Part shown: in pieces, positions 36,929 through 49,234 of the stretch
How the letters are laid out: every line of letters starts with the position of its first letter
Numbering within the stretch: the first letter of the stretch is position 1
Assembly (NCBI GenBank): GCA_037953625.1
Contig: CM075656.1
Span: 76,341,001-76,405,000, forward strand
Source: Crotalaria pallida
Taxonomy: Eukaryota; Streptophyta; Magnoliopsida; Fabales; Fabaceae
Direction: 5' to 3'
DNA: 64,000 bases
Translations under genes and position numbers: made by a program
Notes under the pieces: model-generated
Told to the model about the DNA's origin: nothing
Database searches by the model: none
Seen by the model: the letters and a program-made list of their open reading frames with translations, nothing else

Positions 36929-37874
36929 CTGTTAACACTATGTGCAAAACTTGGTCACTTACACCTTCACATAACTTTTAATATATTATGAAATTTGTTA
37001 ATTCAACCATTGAATTACATGTTATTGTCACGACGATCATACTATACATACCAAATTTCACATCATTCAGAGATTCATATGTATGTAATCTAATACTACA
37101 TATTTATTTATATTTTAAATGAAGTATTATCTGTTAAAATAGAATAGTCATATGAAGTATCAAATAATTTTTATATTTTATGAAATTTTGTAAACTTGAT
37201 CTACTTGATAATAACATACGGTTGGATTGACAAATTTCATCACATATAAAAATTATGTGAATGTGTAAGTGACCAAGTTTTACATGTGGTGTCAACGGAT
37301 CCTAACTCATATAGATATATAGCAAATAGTAAATCTATACATTTTTAATTTGTATTTATCTAAAATGAATAACAAATGCAATCGATTTAATTTGCATTTA
37401 TCCAAAATGAGATAATGAGAGTATTTTGATCCTTTTTACAAGTATATATTTGGTTCAATTTTTAATGACATTAATTACTTTTTTTTTTCACAAACACCTT
37501 TTTTAATTATATTAACTAATTCCTTAATTCACACACAAATTTATTACAAGAGCTTATATTTAAAAAGGGATAACAGTGGAAGTAAAATGCAAAAAAGTTT
37601 CCTTATGCAGCACTCCTTTCATTCTTAAATGCAAGATCCTTTCGAAATTTTTATTTTGTTCATATTTATAAAATAATTTATCAATATCTTATGACAGTTA
37701 ATTATTTATTTATACAAATATCCTTATTTAATTAGCATTTCTCAAAATTTCAAAAATACTTTCAAGAATAATTTTAGAAAAACATATCAAATATTCACAT
37801 TTTTATTATAATGAATTAAATTAACAATCTTCTTAAAGGACTTAAATTTTATTAAGAGAGTCTTGTGTATTTAG
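36193..37874. other. AT-rich intergenic DNA
   Basis: Contains a (TA)n run at 36877-36926. On its two sides are loose inverse copies around about 36925-37000 and 37230-37310 (AAAACTTGGTCACTTACAC versus GTGTAAGTGACCAAGTTTTACA), so an MITE of about 380 bp with eroded ends is likely. A worn Stowaway-like segment may lie at 37611-37858. No gene is seen. Confidence 0.45.
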
Positions 37875-38907
37875 TAGGGGTGTAAGTGGTCTGGTCCAAG
37901 ACCGCGAGACCGCTCGGATCGGGCCGGACCGAACCGAAAAATGCAATCTGGTCCGATCCCACGGTTCGGTCCAGTCTCAAAAATTGGGACCATACTTGAA
38001 CGGTCCGGTCCATGGTCTCACGTATTGCTAGACCGTTGGGACCGGATCGGACCGATAGGCTTAATAATTAAAAAAAAAAACTGTTGTACCCTCTCAATCT
38101 CTCACTCTCACTCTCGTAAAAAAAAAGACTTTCAGTCTCTCACTCTCTTCACCTCTCAGTCCCTCTCAATATCTCTCGGTCTCTCAGTCTCTTAACTGAG
38201 TCACCCCTAACCTTCAGCCGATTTGCAGTCTCCTTCGTCTTCTCCGTCGTCTTCTCCTTCGTCCAGATCCGCCGTCAAAGCCGTTATCTTCGTCTTCCTC
38301 CTCCTTCTCCTTTGTCTTCTCCGTCGTCTCCGTTTCCCTCCGTGCCTCCACTGTCCATCTCTGTCTTCCAGCTTCGTCGATCTCCCTCCTCCACACGTCC
38401 GACGCCATCCAATCAGATCTGCCACCCGCTTTCGCCTCCGTCGCAGTCCGAGTCCGCCTCCCCCTCCCTCGTCGCCTCCGCCTCCATCGACCAGCGGTTT
38501 GCTTCTCCCTTCTCCCTTTTCTTTTGCTGATCTGTTTTTTTTTTTAAATCCAATTTTTTTTTATTGTGGCTTGTTGATGTTAGATTTTTTTTTCTTAACG
38601 TTGTTTCGATTGTTGTGCTGTTGATGTTAGATTCTATTAGAACAAAATGGTAGAACAAAATGGTCCTTTCATTATTTTTTTGGCTTGTTTTTAAATCAAA
38701 TGTTAAATTCTATAAGGAAAAAAAATGAAAAAAGCAAAACGGACTGGATCGGACCGGATCGAACCATTCATGAACGGTTCGGTTCAGTTCGGTCTTTGAG
38801 AACAAATAATGTTGGAACCGGACCGGACCATACTAAATTGAGCGATCCGATCCATAATATGACTCACAGATCGGATCGGACCGGACTGGTACACGGTTAC
38901 GCCCCTA
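37875..38907. mobile_element. hAT-type non-autonomous element (1033 bp)
   Basis: Ends TAGGGGTGTAAGTGG and the inverse ending TTACGCCCCTA. The 8-bp target duplication GTATTTAG/CTATTTAG (37867-37874, 38908-38915) matches at 7 of 8. Subterminal regions are dense in CGGACCGG, GGTCCGGTCC and GGATCGG words. The centre (about 38090-38560) is pyrimidine-rich and CpG-rich, like a plant 5' leader, which suggests a deletion derivative of an autonomous hAT. ORFs on both strands there are low-complexity Ser/Pro or Arg/Glu products. Confidence 0.8.
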
Positions 38908-38967
38908 CTATTTAGGTACAAGAAGTACTAGTAAATTTTAACAAAACGAATTGATGTTGACATAGTT

Positions 38968-39000
38968 AAACCCGTGCAACGCAGGGGTTTGATGTCCAGT
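38968..39000 (+). repeat. Helitron 3'-end-like motif
   Basis: AAACCCGTGCAACGCAGGGG followed by TTTGATGTCCAGT resembles the common plant Helitron terminus (stem AAACCC/GGGTTT, then CTAG+T), here with CCAG instead of CTAG. It lies about 190 bp upstream of the PSAT1 start codon. Confidence 0.4.
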
Positions 39001-39139
39001 GCAAATAGTAATAATGAGGCAGTGATTGACGTGCGGAGTAATGCCCCCGCCCCACCGGCGTTACTCGCTTCATTATTGGTTCAGCAGCTCCCGATGATTA
39101 GTCAGAGTCACACTTTTCCATTCCATTCCATTCCCTCCA

Positions 39140-39191
39140 TCTCTGACTCTCTCTCTCTCTCTAACTTTCTCTCTCTATCGCTAAAACCGCA
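39140..39191 (+). promoter_or_regulatory. pyrimidine-rich 5' leader of PSAT1
   Basis: CTCTCTCTCTCT tracts lie immediately before the PSAT1 start codon, typical of plant 5' UTRs. No TATA box is evident upstream. Confidence 0.45.
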
Positions 39192-42100
39192 ATGACGAAG
39201 AAACTGCTCCTATGCCTGAACCTGCTCCTCTACGCCGCCGTTACCGGCGTCGGAGGATTCTCGGAGGAGTTATCGGAGCTGGACTATTCGAAACTGTCGG
39301 GGATAATAATCCCAGGCTTCGCGTCCACTCAGCTGAGAGCGTGGTCCATCCTCGACTGTCCTTACTCTCCTCTCGATTTCAACCCTCTCGATTTGGTTTG
39401 GCTCGACACCACTAAGGTACGTCACACTTTCCTTTTCATCTCTCTCTCGTTTTCCTTTCTTTTCATTGCTTACGTCGATTTTCGCATTCTCCTCCATGAC
39501 GAACGACGTTGGAATCATTGTGCTTGAATTCTGAAATGATATGAGCTTATAGAATAGGATTTGTGCGATTTACTCTGTTTTTGGACCATAGTTTCATAAT
39601 CGTTGTTTTCTCTGTTTTAATTTTAAGACTAGAATTGCTGAGAGATATTATTTTATTTTCTCTCGATGATTGAATTTACGAGATATAAGTTCTGGAAGCA
39701 AAAAAAAAAAAAAAAAAAAAAAGGAAAAGAAAGAATATAGACGTATTTGAAAGGATTTTTGCGTTTTGTGTATGTTTTTTATGTGCGAAATCCTTTTTTC
39801 TATCCTTCTCCGTAATTAATGATGTAATCTCACTGATGCTGAGCGAAAAAACAGAAAAAAACTGAACTAGAATAGCATGAGAGATTTTTATCTTGATGAT
39901 TGGATCTACGAGATGTAAATTTTGGAAGAAGAAGAAGAAAAAATAGTCTCTCAATATAAAACATATTGAAAGGAGTGTGCATTTGCTCTGTTTGGTTCTA
40001 TGTGTAAAATTGCGGTATGTGTATATAAGAAGCTGTTAGAGCTTTAGAGTGGAGTGTGTGAGTGAAGTTTCTTCAATTCATTTGTTTTTTGATATGTGTG
40101 TGATATAAGGAGCCATTAGAACTTGAGAATTGTTATTAGGAACGGAGTGTATGAGTGAAGGTTCCTCTATTCCTTTGTTTTGCAGCTTCTGTCTGCTGTA
40201 AATTGTTGGCTTAAGTGTATGCTGCTGGAACCTTACAATCAGACGGATCATCCTGATTGCAAGTCTCGCCCTGACAGTGGCCTTTCTGGTATTACAGAAC
40301 TTGATCCAGGTTATATAACAGGTCTGTTTCGTATATCTCTAAGCTTTTGTAATGAATTTTTTTTTTTTTTTTTAAAGTTTTTGTGTTTTGTGTTTTTACA
40401 ATGTACTCTGTTTTATTGATAGGACCTCTTTCTTCGGTGTGGAAAGAGTGGATTAAGTGGTGTATTGAATTTGGCATAGAAGCTAATGCAATAATTGCTG
40501 TTCCTTATGACTGGAGATTGGCGCCATCTATGCTTGAAGAGCGAGACCTTTACTTTCATAAGCTAAAGTATGTTTACATTTTTGCATCTCTCAATTATTT
40601 AGGACAGGGTAAGACAGTTATTATCTGCTATGATTTGGATAAAAAGCTTGCTTGTTAAAAATTGCATTCAAGATTTCGGGGGGCATTGGTGGTAGTATCA
40701 AAATGTCCTTATTTGGCTGTTTTGTACCTTTTGGTAAAGGGCCAATTCTTTTCTGCCAACCTACTAATTTTCCTGTGCTTAAAAGTTTTCTTAGATGTGT
40801 ACATTATAGCTATTAAGTCTTGCTTCATTGCCTGTTAAATTTTACGCTTGCATCTTTGCAGACTTGTGGGTATTTACATTTTCCGAAGTGTATTTTTCAT
40901 TGCAGATTAACGTTTGAAACTGCTTTTAAGCTCCGCGGTGGTCCCTCTTTAGTTTTTGCCCATTCATTGGGTAATAATGTTTTCCGTTATTTCTTGGAGT
41001 GGTTAAAGCTAGAGATTGCACCAAAGCATTATATCCAATGGCTGGATCAACATATTCATGCCTATTTTGCTGTTGGTATGATTGACTTGTGTGAATTTCT
41101 TTCCTCTTAAAGATAACCGATAATGATAATTTATTAATTTTATATACTGATTTTCATTCTTTGATTGGCTGTCTCAGGAGCTCCTCTTCTTGGTGCAACT
41201 GAAACCATCGAGGCAACACTTTCCGGATTCACATTTGGTCTGCCTATTTCTGAGGTTACCTTTTAAATATTGTTATCTTTTCTTGAGTGTTTACTTTTTT
41301 GCCTGTTAATCTATATAGGCTTAGGTTATATGTCTGTTATTATTTCAAACATTGACATATAAACCTTTGTTGGCTTTTAATCTTCTTGGTCGCTGTATCA
41401 AGTGATGCAGTTCTAGATTCTGTTCTGCTACGGCAATGTCAAATTTTCTGATGCCTTCTTCTTAGGCAGAACCTGGGAATCCTTTCTTAGTTGACTCGAA
41501 TTGAAAACCATTTTAAACCGGAACTGTTAATAGACGATCATTCAGATGATATGAAATTTTCTGCAACTGGCTATCATGCATGCATTAAAAAAAAAAATTA
41601 CCTGGGTGAACTTCTTTCTGGATATTTGATAGAAATAGCAGCATGAATTCTTAGTTGCTCACCATGATTGTCAGGAAGTGGGTCAAGTTGCACCCTGTTA
41701 TGCCATTATCCTCTGACCTAGATGATAATGAGCTCCCATATAAACATCAAACTGCTTATTATTAATAGGTGGATTGATTTGGGCATATGTTCCATGTTAC
41801 TATTTCTCATGTAACTATATTCCTGTCTTAATACATGCTTATCATAATTTTTTTAAGGTATCAGGGAACAGCTCGATTGATGTTCAACTCTTTTGGTTCA
41901 TCATTATGGATGATGCCTTTCTCCAAGTACTGTAGAGCAGATGATAAATATTGGAAGCATTTCTCTGGGGAAAAGCATGTTGGTCACCATACATATCACT
42001 GTGATGAGAAGGAGTTTCAGTCAAACTTCTCTGGATGGCCAACAAATGTAATCAACATTGAACTTCCCACAACTCGTGGTAAGATTGGGGATTCTTATGC

Positions 42101-45100
42101 ATGTGTTATTGGGCAATCTTGCTATGGTGCTCATACTCCCCAACTGCATATTCTTATCCTATGCTTTCAGGATTTGATGCATATCCTTCATCTTCAGAAG
42201 TATATCCAGCCAACTTGTCCAGCATGGAATGTGGAATGCCTACTCAATTATCTTTCTCAGCTCGTGAAATATCAGATGGCTCCTTTTTCAAGGCAATTGA
42301 AGATTATGACTCAGACAGCAAGAGGCTTTTATACCAGTTAAAAAAGTGAGTGTTATGTCAGTAATCATTGAAATTGATAGGGACATGCTTGATTTTTATG
42401 CACTTTTCCTTGGACATTCTTTTACTGGTCAGAAAGTTTACCATTGTTACTTGTAATCTATTATTTGATAGGCTCATGTTTGATTTTTTTTACTGTTTCA
42501 GATCATACCTTGATGATCCTGTTCTTAATCCACTAACACCTTGGGACCGGCCACCACTAAAAAATGTCTTCTGCATTTATGGCACTGATTCAAAGACCAA
42601 GGTATAGTTTCCTCCTATAAGTGAGCATTCTATTTTATCTAATGTCCGACACAACTGCAAACTAATGAATTCCATTTAAGTAACTTTAGTTTGCTTATGG
42701 GTTTTCCCCCTCTAAATCTGAAATTGTGAATTTGGAAGATTGAAATTTGTACATTAGCTTTATGATATATTTATTATATTATATCTTTGCTCCCCATTCT
42801 GTAGTCTGTTTTAGTTGTGACTTTTTGCACAGTTATGTTTTAGTTATGACCTTGTATGTTTTAGTTGTGAATCGAATCTTAGTTCTATGGTATATCTCTG
42901 TATTTGTTAAAAGTCACAAGTACTAGTAGATTTGGTGATTTTATTATTTTATAGTTTATACTTTCGATCATGTTTATTTCCAAATTCCAATCGTTTACAT
43001 TATTGCTTCCCCTTGGTATGAATGGGTGTTAAGCAGAGATAAGATGTAGCGATATAGAACCAAGAAGAATTTTATATTGAGTAGGAAGTAAATAGGATTA
43101 TCCCGGTCACTCCACAACGTCACGTTCTTTAAGTTCTACAGAAACTTTCAAAACATTCAATGCTTGCTTCTCACTGTTAGTCAGTTCAATACCATTTCAC
43201 ATTCCAGAGAGACTTTGTTTTATCTTTGAGATATATTCTAGTCTTTGCAATTTTTAGCTCATTGTTAAATATAGTACTTTCTAGTCATGAAGGGATGACG
43301 ATGATTTGCTGGTGCCTTAATAACTTGCAGTTCTACAAACAAACTATTTGTAATTTTATTTAGCTTCGTAAATAATATCAAAATCTTTGTGCATTAACTA
43401 TTTTTCCTGAGTTGTCAACATTTACCTGTATCTCATGACTCCTTAGTAATACCTAGTAAATCATTGGGGAGTCTGTTGATCAGAAATAATCTCATTGTGA
43501 ATGTTAATTTTGGCATCTTAACTGTTAAAAACAGGTTGGTTACTACTTTGCTCCTAGCGGCAAGCCTTACCCTGATAACTGGATCATTACGGATGTTATT
43601 TATGAGTTTGAAGGATCTCTAATCTCAAGGTATATTGTCAGGTGCTGTTGGTGTGATGTTTTTCTTGTATTTGTAAATGGCATGAAAAATCTGTTATTCT
43701 TTCCCTCTCATTTTCTATTTCTACGTCAAGGAGCATGTAACGTTGCATGAAGTTTTAACTTTTTCCGTCTCTGCTGCACCTCACATATGTGTTTGTCTGT
43801 TTTGACCTGGGATGATGCCATCTCTTCGTTTCAGCATGTTCTAATTCTTCTATATTTTTTTCCCTATGTTCTCTTGTGTTTGGTCAGGTTGTGTATCACC
43901 TCATTAATAAATCACATTTTTCTTTTTCGTGATGTTCACTAACAATCTCCTGGGTTATGGGGATGAGGGTGGGGGAGGTTTGTTAGTCAATTTTTTTAGG
44001 CATTAGTCTTTCAAATTAATGTTATCTTTCATAAAGGAATGTGTATAAAACCATGAAACAGTTGTCCCTATTAAAGTTCTTTTTGAACTTTGTTCTTGAT
44101 GTTTTACTTAAAAATGTTTAAGTGTTTTAGTGTAAACTGTCAGGTCAGGTAATCTGGTTGAAGGGGACCCTGGAGCCACAAGTGGAGATGAGACGGTTAG
44201 CTTAAATTATGTTTCCTTTTGTGATTGTGATTATATAGGAAGACATGATAATGTTGAATGTCCTGCTTTAGTGTTTGTACTGATTTTGGAATTGTAAGCA
44301 TAGCATCTACATAAACAGTTGGATTAACAATAAAATCAACCATTTGCAGGTACCGTACCACTCCCTTGCCTGGTGCAAGAACTGGCTTGGACCGAAGGTG
44401 AACATAACAAGAGCTCCTCAGGTAATCCTGTCTAAAAATGATGCGAGTAATGCCTGATTATTATTTTTAATATAAAATTAAGTGTAGTTTTAGAAAGCTT
44501 TATCTTAACAATGTATTTTATTAATGCATTTTGATTTGTAGAAAGCTTTATCTTTCAGCTTTGATATTACTGGTTTATCGTGCCTTTACCCTTTTGGACT
44601 TTCTTATTTTCATTATGGTTTGTCTGTGAGTTGGTTTTTGGAGGGGAAGGCTTGGAGACCATGAGATACACTTTGAGAGAGTTAACGAGCCTTTCCTTGC
44701 CCTCCAAAAACCAACTCGAAAGCAGTCACATGCAATTTGATAATTTTATGACAATCTTTAGATTTATCTTTGTTCTGGCTTTTCAGGTAGAGCATGATGG
44801 TACAGATGTACAGATTAAATTGAATGTGGAACATCACCGTGATGAAGATATTGTTCCAAAAATGACAAAGTCACCTAAGGTCAAGTACATAACATATTAT
44901 GAGGATTCTGAAAGTCTTCCTGGAAAGAGGACAGCTGTTTGGGAGCTTGATAAAGGTGCATGGCTTGTCCTTGGATTTGTTTTGGAGTAACTAATGCTTC
45001 TTCTACTTAGGGCTAAAATAACACCAACTGGATTATGACAGTGACATTGGCAAATTAATTCAATGTAGATTCATAGAAGTTATGATTACTCGAAGAATCC

Positions 45101-45888
45101 ATTTATTTAGAAAAAGATCAAGCTTTCAGAGTATGAATCATATATCGAATATCGGGCCAGGGAATAATTTTAATAAAATGTTAGCATTAACCAGTGAAGA
45201 GATATTTTCCTGCATGTGTCACGACTTGCTAGTTTCATCATGAATTTCTCTTATGGATTACATCTTTTTGTGGATGAGCAAGAATTAAGGGCTCAATATA
45301 TGCAAGTCTTGTACAATTGGCTATATAAATGCACATAAATTGACACAATATTTGTGTAGCAAATCACAGGAACATTGTCAGATCCCCAGTGCTAATGAGA
45401 GAGTTATGGCTTGAGATGTGGCATGATATCCATCCTGATGCAAAATCAAAATTTGTGATGAAAGGTATTACATACTTTTTTTTATAAATTTTTTCTTTTC
45501 AACAGTTCAGCTGAAAATCCCCTCCACTTACTTTGATCAATTCCAGCTAAGCGTGGACCTTTAAGAGATGATGACTGTTATTGGGATTATGGGAAAGCTC
45601 GCTGTGCTTGGCCAGAGTATTGTGAATATAGGTTATTTTCTTTCTTCTCTATTTAAGTTTTTGATTTAATTTTTGGGAGGATTGTGATTTAGGAGATCTT
45701 AGCAAAAATATTTCCAATTTAGGAAGAAGTAACCTAATTCTGAAATAATGGTAATTCATATTTTTGGTGATGTTTTGGGTATAGCTAATCAAGTTTCATA
45801 ATGCAGATATGTTTTTGGTGATGTTCACCTGGGACAAAGCTGCAGGTTGAGAAATACTTCATTTCATCAGTTGTTGCATTATTTGTAA
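39192..45888 (+). CDS. PSAT1: phospholipid:sterol acyltransferase 1 (PSAT1, LCAT family)
   Basis: Transfers acyl groups from phospholipids to sterols, forming sterol esters at the ER. Fifteen exons join in frame with GT-AG introns: 39192-39416, 40186-40321, 40423-40567, 40906-41075, 41178-41254, 41865-42078, 42171-42345, 42502-42601, 43535-43629, 44144-44195, 44350-44421, 44787-44955, 45360-45464, 45547-45631, 45807-45888. The product is 633 residues, the usual PSAT1 length. Residues about 3-22 form a hydrophobic signal/anchor. The lipase motif is AHSLGN with candidate nucleophile S189. Other visible blocks are IIIPGFASTQLRAW (residues about 37-50), AVPYDWRL, GAPLLG and GDETVPYHSL (about 460-469). 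The upstream leader is CT-rich. It neighbours BARD1 as in Arabidopsis, though now separated by about 14 kb of inserts and an F-box gene. Confidence 0.93.
44628..44717. repeat. short foldback in PSAT1 intron 11
   Basis: GAGTTGGTTTTTGGAGGGGAAGG and its near-inverse ending CCTCCAAAAACCAACTC bound about 90 bp. A small MITE is likely, although no target duplication is clear. Confidence 0.65.
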
Positions 45889-47031
45889 ATAGTAAGTTAC
45901 TTTTTTATTACTCCTATCTTCCTTACGGTTTCTCCCTCCACTTTATTTTGCTTTAAGCCTTTAACAATACTCATCTATATGATTTTGGGTTTGGACTTGG
46001 TTGAAATCTGGTGTTTCTATTCTTGTCTTAAGTTATATAATCAGATTATTCATAATATGTTTTACACATGTTTGGAATCTAAAGTTGTGTTATTTTTGGT
46101 CTTTATTTTTTTATGTTTTGATATTTATAAGCTTTCTGTTTTGTCATCTCAGGTGCTGCTGGTGGGATTATCACCAGGCAATTTACACTAGTAGATGACC
46201 CGGTACATGTGAATATCAGAATTCCTCATCCATGTAACTACGATTTTTGGAGTTTGGTCATTCTTCCCCATTGTAGGGGCCAATATACAAGCAAATTCTT
46301 CGAATGCTTGTTTGGAATTTTGATATGTCTTGGGCTAGATCTTAGTCAATGTTGTACTCTTACAGTCTTACTATAGCTGCAGGCACCTCACCGATATATT
46401 ACAGGTGGCATCTGATATGCATCTTCAATCAACAAAACCGAATTCAGGTTAATCCCTTGTTCGTTGAAGCACGGTTACTGGAGCGGCATGTTCCTACTTT
46501 GCCATCCCCGAGTGAAATAACATGCCAGAATTATGGTGGTTCTGCACATTTATATTGATCAATTGGTTGGTAGTTTTATTGATCTAGGAAACATAGTCTG
46601 TAGTAATGTGTATTAACCCACTGTTAAAAAAGGTTACGTAGATGAAAACAGTGCAGCTGAAATCATTGTTTTCGGCTTTCAGACAGAGGCATTTTTTCAC
46701 TATAAATTATTGTCACTGCCTACTTTTCTCTTGGGATTGATGCCATGAAGGTACACTGAAACTCTAAGATGCATAATTTGAAGATTGATGCTATACGCCC
46801 CTTTCCCAAAAAGCGGTATTTTTGTTGCTTATATTTTGACAAGCTTTGTTTGTGAGGAAGATTTTTATCCTTTTTTTTTTTCCTATTTTGTTTATGGTCC
46901 TTTTTCTCGTTAACAAGAGAGTAATAATCTTTTGAAATGGGATAACTAAACTCGTTTCTATCTAGGGATATGGCAAAATTTCCACATTTATAAATCTTAT
47001 CATCAACTAAGATTTATTATTATTTTTTTAA
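45889..47031. other. PSAT1 3' region and intergenic DNA
   Basis: Several short ORFs near 45979-46558 lack domains and are probably 3' UTR or downstream sequence. No gene is supported. Confidence 0.4.
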
Positions 47032-47563
47032 GGCTTATTTATGTTTTTGGTCCTTGAAAGTTTAACGTGTTTTGATTTTAGTCCCTATAAGTTATTTTGA
47101 CCGGGATCGGTTCTTAATTTTTCAAATATTTTGGTTTTAATCCACTGCATCATGAAAAAACTGTTATTTGTTGATGTGACTAGCGGAACACCATATCAGG
47201 AGTCACATAGTGTGAGGTGAGGAGTCACATAGTGTGAGGTGACGCCAAATAATTGATATGACGTGGATGATACAGATTCACGGACACAAAATGGTCGCAT
47301 ACGCAAAATGGTCCCATACGTAGAATTTTGCATTTATGGGCCTGAATCATCGATGTCACAATACTTATTTGACGCTATCTCACACCACGTAACTGTTGGT
47401 GTGGGTTTTCGTTAACCACGTCAACAAATAATTGATTTTTTCTACCGGATGAGATCAAAACAAAAATGTTTGAAAAATTAAGGACTAGTTTCGGTCAAAA
47501 TAATTTTTAAGGACTAAAACCAAAACACGCTGAACTTTTAGGGATCAAAACCATAAATAAGCC
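47032..47563. mobile_element. MULE-type MITE (532 bp)
   Basis: Ends GGCTTATTTATGTTTTTGG and the inverse ending CATAAATAAGCC, flanked by a near-perfect 9-bp duplication TTTTTTTAA/TTTTTTCAA. Same family type as 1830-2570. A local direct repeat GGAGTCACATAGTGTGAGGTG appears twice near 47199-47241. Confidence 0.85.
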
Positions 47564-47879
47564 TTTTTTCAATATAAAATATAAAAATTTGAATTTTTTC
47601 ACAAATTGAAGAAGAGATGTTAATTGATAATCTCGCAAATGTTATGATCGATCATTTTTTACATGATCTTTTTGTATTTGGTTGCAACTTGCAAGTATAC
47701 GTGGAATGTTCAAATTTTCTTTTGCTTCAGCATTGGTGCCAAATAGTATTGCACTTATAGAATGCACACTGCATTCTCGTACAGCAAACAGCCCTGCACT
47801 ACTAGCAGAACTTTTGGTAATGATTTGCCAACTAACGCCATGCCTTTTATCCTTTTATTTAAGAAATATTAATCATTAC

Positions 47880-48090
47880 TTTTTTTTTTCCCGTATTCCT
47901 TGCGGAACCAGCGGTAACCCCAAGAGCACCCTTAATATCAGGGAGCCCTTGAGACTAATCCGGAGCGAGCTGCGTGACTGGCTCTCCCAGATGTTTTTAG
48001 TGGGAATCGAACCCGGGGCTACTAGCACCCGTGTCTCATTCCCAAGATTTCAGTTGGGGCCTTACACCAACTGAACCAAGCCTCGATGGT
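47880..48090 (-). mobile_element. tRNA-derived SINE with 15-bp target duplication
   Basis: On the minus strand the head GAGGCTTGGTTCAGTTGG carries an A-box-like motif and GGGTTCGATTCCC a B box. The body ends in an A-rich tail. Direct repeats AAATATTAATCATTA flank it at 47865-47879 and 48091-48105. A truncated relative lies in intron 1 of NPF copy 1. The tRNA-like start is part of the SINE, not a separate tRNA. Confidence 0.88.
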
Positions 48091-48105
48091 AAATATTAAT
48101 CATTA

Positions 48106-48707
48106 TTTTGATTCCTTAAGAAATTCTCTAAGGCAAGAGATTAGATTTAGAGCGGATTTCACCAATCTAAACCCTGCATCTATGAAAATCGGGGTAAGTT
48201 CAAGTGTGATTTAAGAAGAGTGAGCGTGAAAAAGTGAATTTCAAATTCATCCCCATTGTGTTTCAAAAATTCATGGTAACCTACCCTTTTTTTTTCCAAT
48301 TATTTTTATAAATTATCTTTCACTAATTTAAACATAAATCATATATGAAATATATTATAATTCAAATAATATACAAAAATATACGTTTAGAATGTTAAAA
48401 TATCTAAAAATTGAAGAATTAAATCATGGTTTTAACCAAATATATTAGTTTGAATTCACGATTTAACTATTATTGTGATATATGTTATTTAATTTTTATA
48501 TTAAAGCGAGTTTGAAAGCAGGGATTTACAATCCCAACCTTTCCTGCCCTCGTCTTTTTAAAGAAATTTTGAGTTTGAATTCCCTCAATCCTGATCAAAA
48601 CAGGTTTTTCCCATCAAAATTCAATGAGGGTCGGCTAGTTACCCTTTAATTGTGCCTAACTAGCAATTGTCATGAGTTTTAGTTTTTTTAATATATATAA
48701 TAGCAAA
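48106..48707. other. AT-rich intergenic DNA
   Basis: No gene seen. A worn SINE-like piece (TCAATGAGGGTCGGCTAGTTACC, near 48625) may be present. Confidence 0.35.
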
Positions 48708-49225
48708 GGCTTAATTATGTCACTGTCTCTGAAGTTTGGGGTATTTTTGACAGATACCCTTATTCTTTTTTTTTCAATGTCTGACTCCCCGAAGTTTACT
48801 TCTGGATTTGTCACATACCCCTACTATCAATTTTGGCCAATTATGCTGACATGTAACATCAGAATCCTTGTCAGACACAGAAGGCTAGACACGTGGTGCC
48901 TTGAGGGCGAAAATCTTTTTTTTTTCAATTAAAAAAAATAAAAAAACTTAATATTTTTATATTTTTAGTTAAATAAAAAAAGAAAAGAAGATTGAAGAGA
49001 GAGGTCATCTTCGTCCGTGTAACATCACGCGGCATCACATGACCAACCTCTTGCGTCTGACTAGGATTCTGATGTTACATGTCAGCAAAATTGGCCAGAA
49101 TTGGTAGTAGGGGTATATGACAAACCCAGAAGTAACTTCGGGGAGTCAAACATTGAAAAAAAAAAAGAATAAGGGTATCTGACAAAAGTACCCCAAACTT
49201 CAGAGACTTGCGACATAATTAAGCT
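48708..49225. mobile_element. MULE-type MITE (518 bp)
   Basis: Ends GGCTTAATTATGTCACTG and the inverse CGACATAATTAAGCT, flanked by AATAGCAAA/TATAGCAAA (8 of 9 match). The long arms contain AGATACCCTTATTC/GAATAAGGGTATCT and CCCCGAAGTTTACTTCTGG-type inverse repeats. Non-coding. Confidence 0.82.
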
Positions 49226-49234
49226 TATAGCAAA

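Noticed and set aside
38223..38624. Ser/Pro-rich and Arg/Glu-rich ORFs on both strands
   Set aside because: Products of a pyrimidine-rich, CpG-rich segment inside a hAT element; no codon or domain evidence.
48000..48090. Possible tRNA gene on the minus strand
   Set aside because: The A and B boxes belong to the SINE head; no complete cloverleaf follows, and the element has a SINE tail and target duplication.
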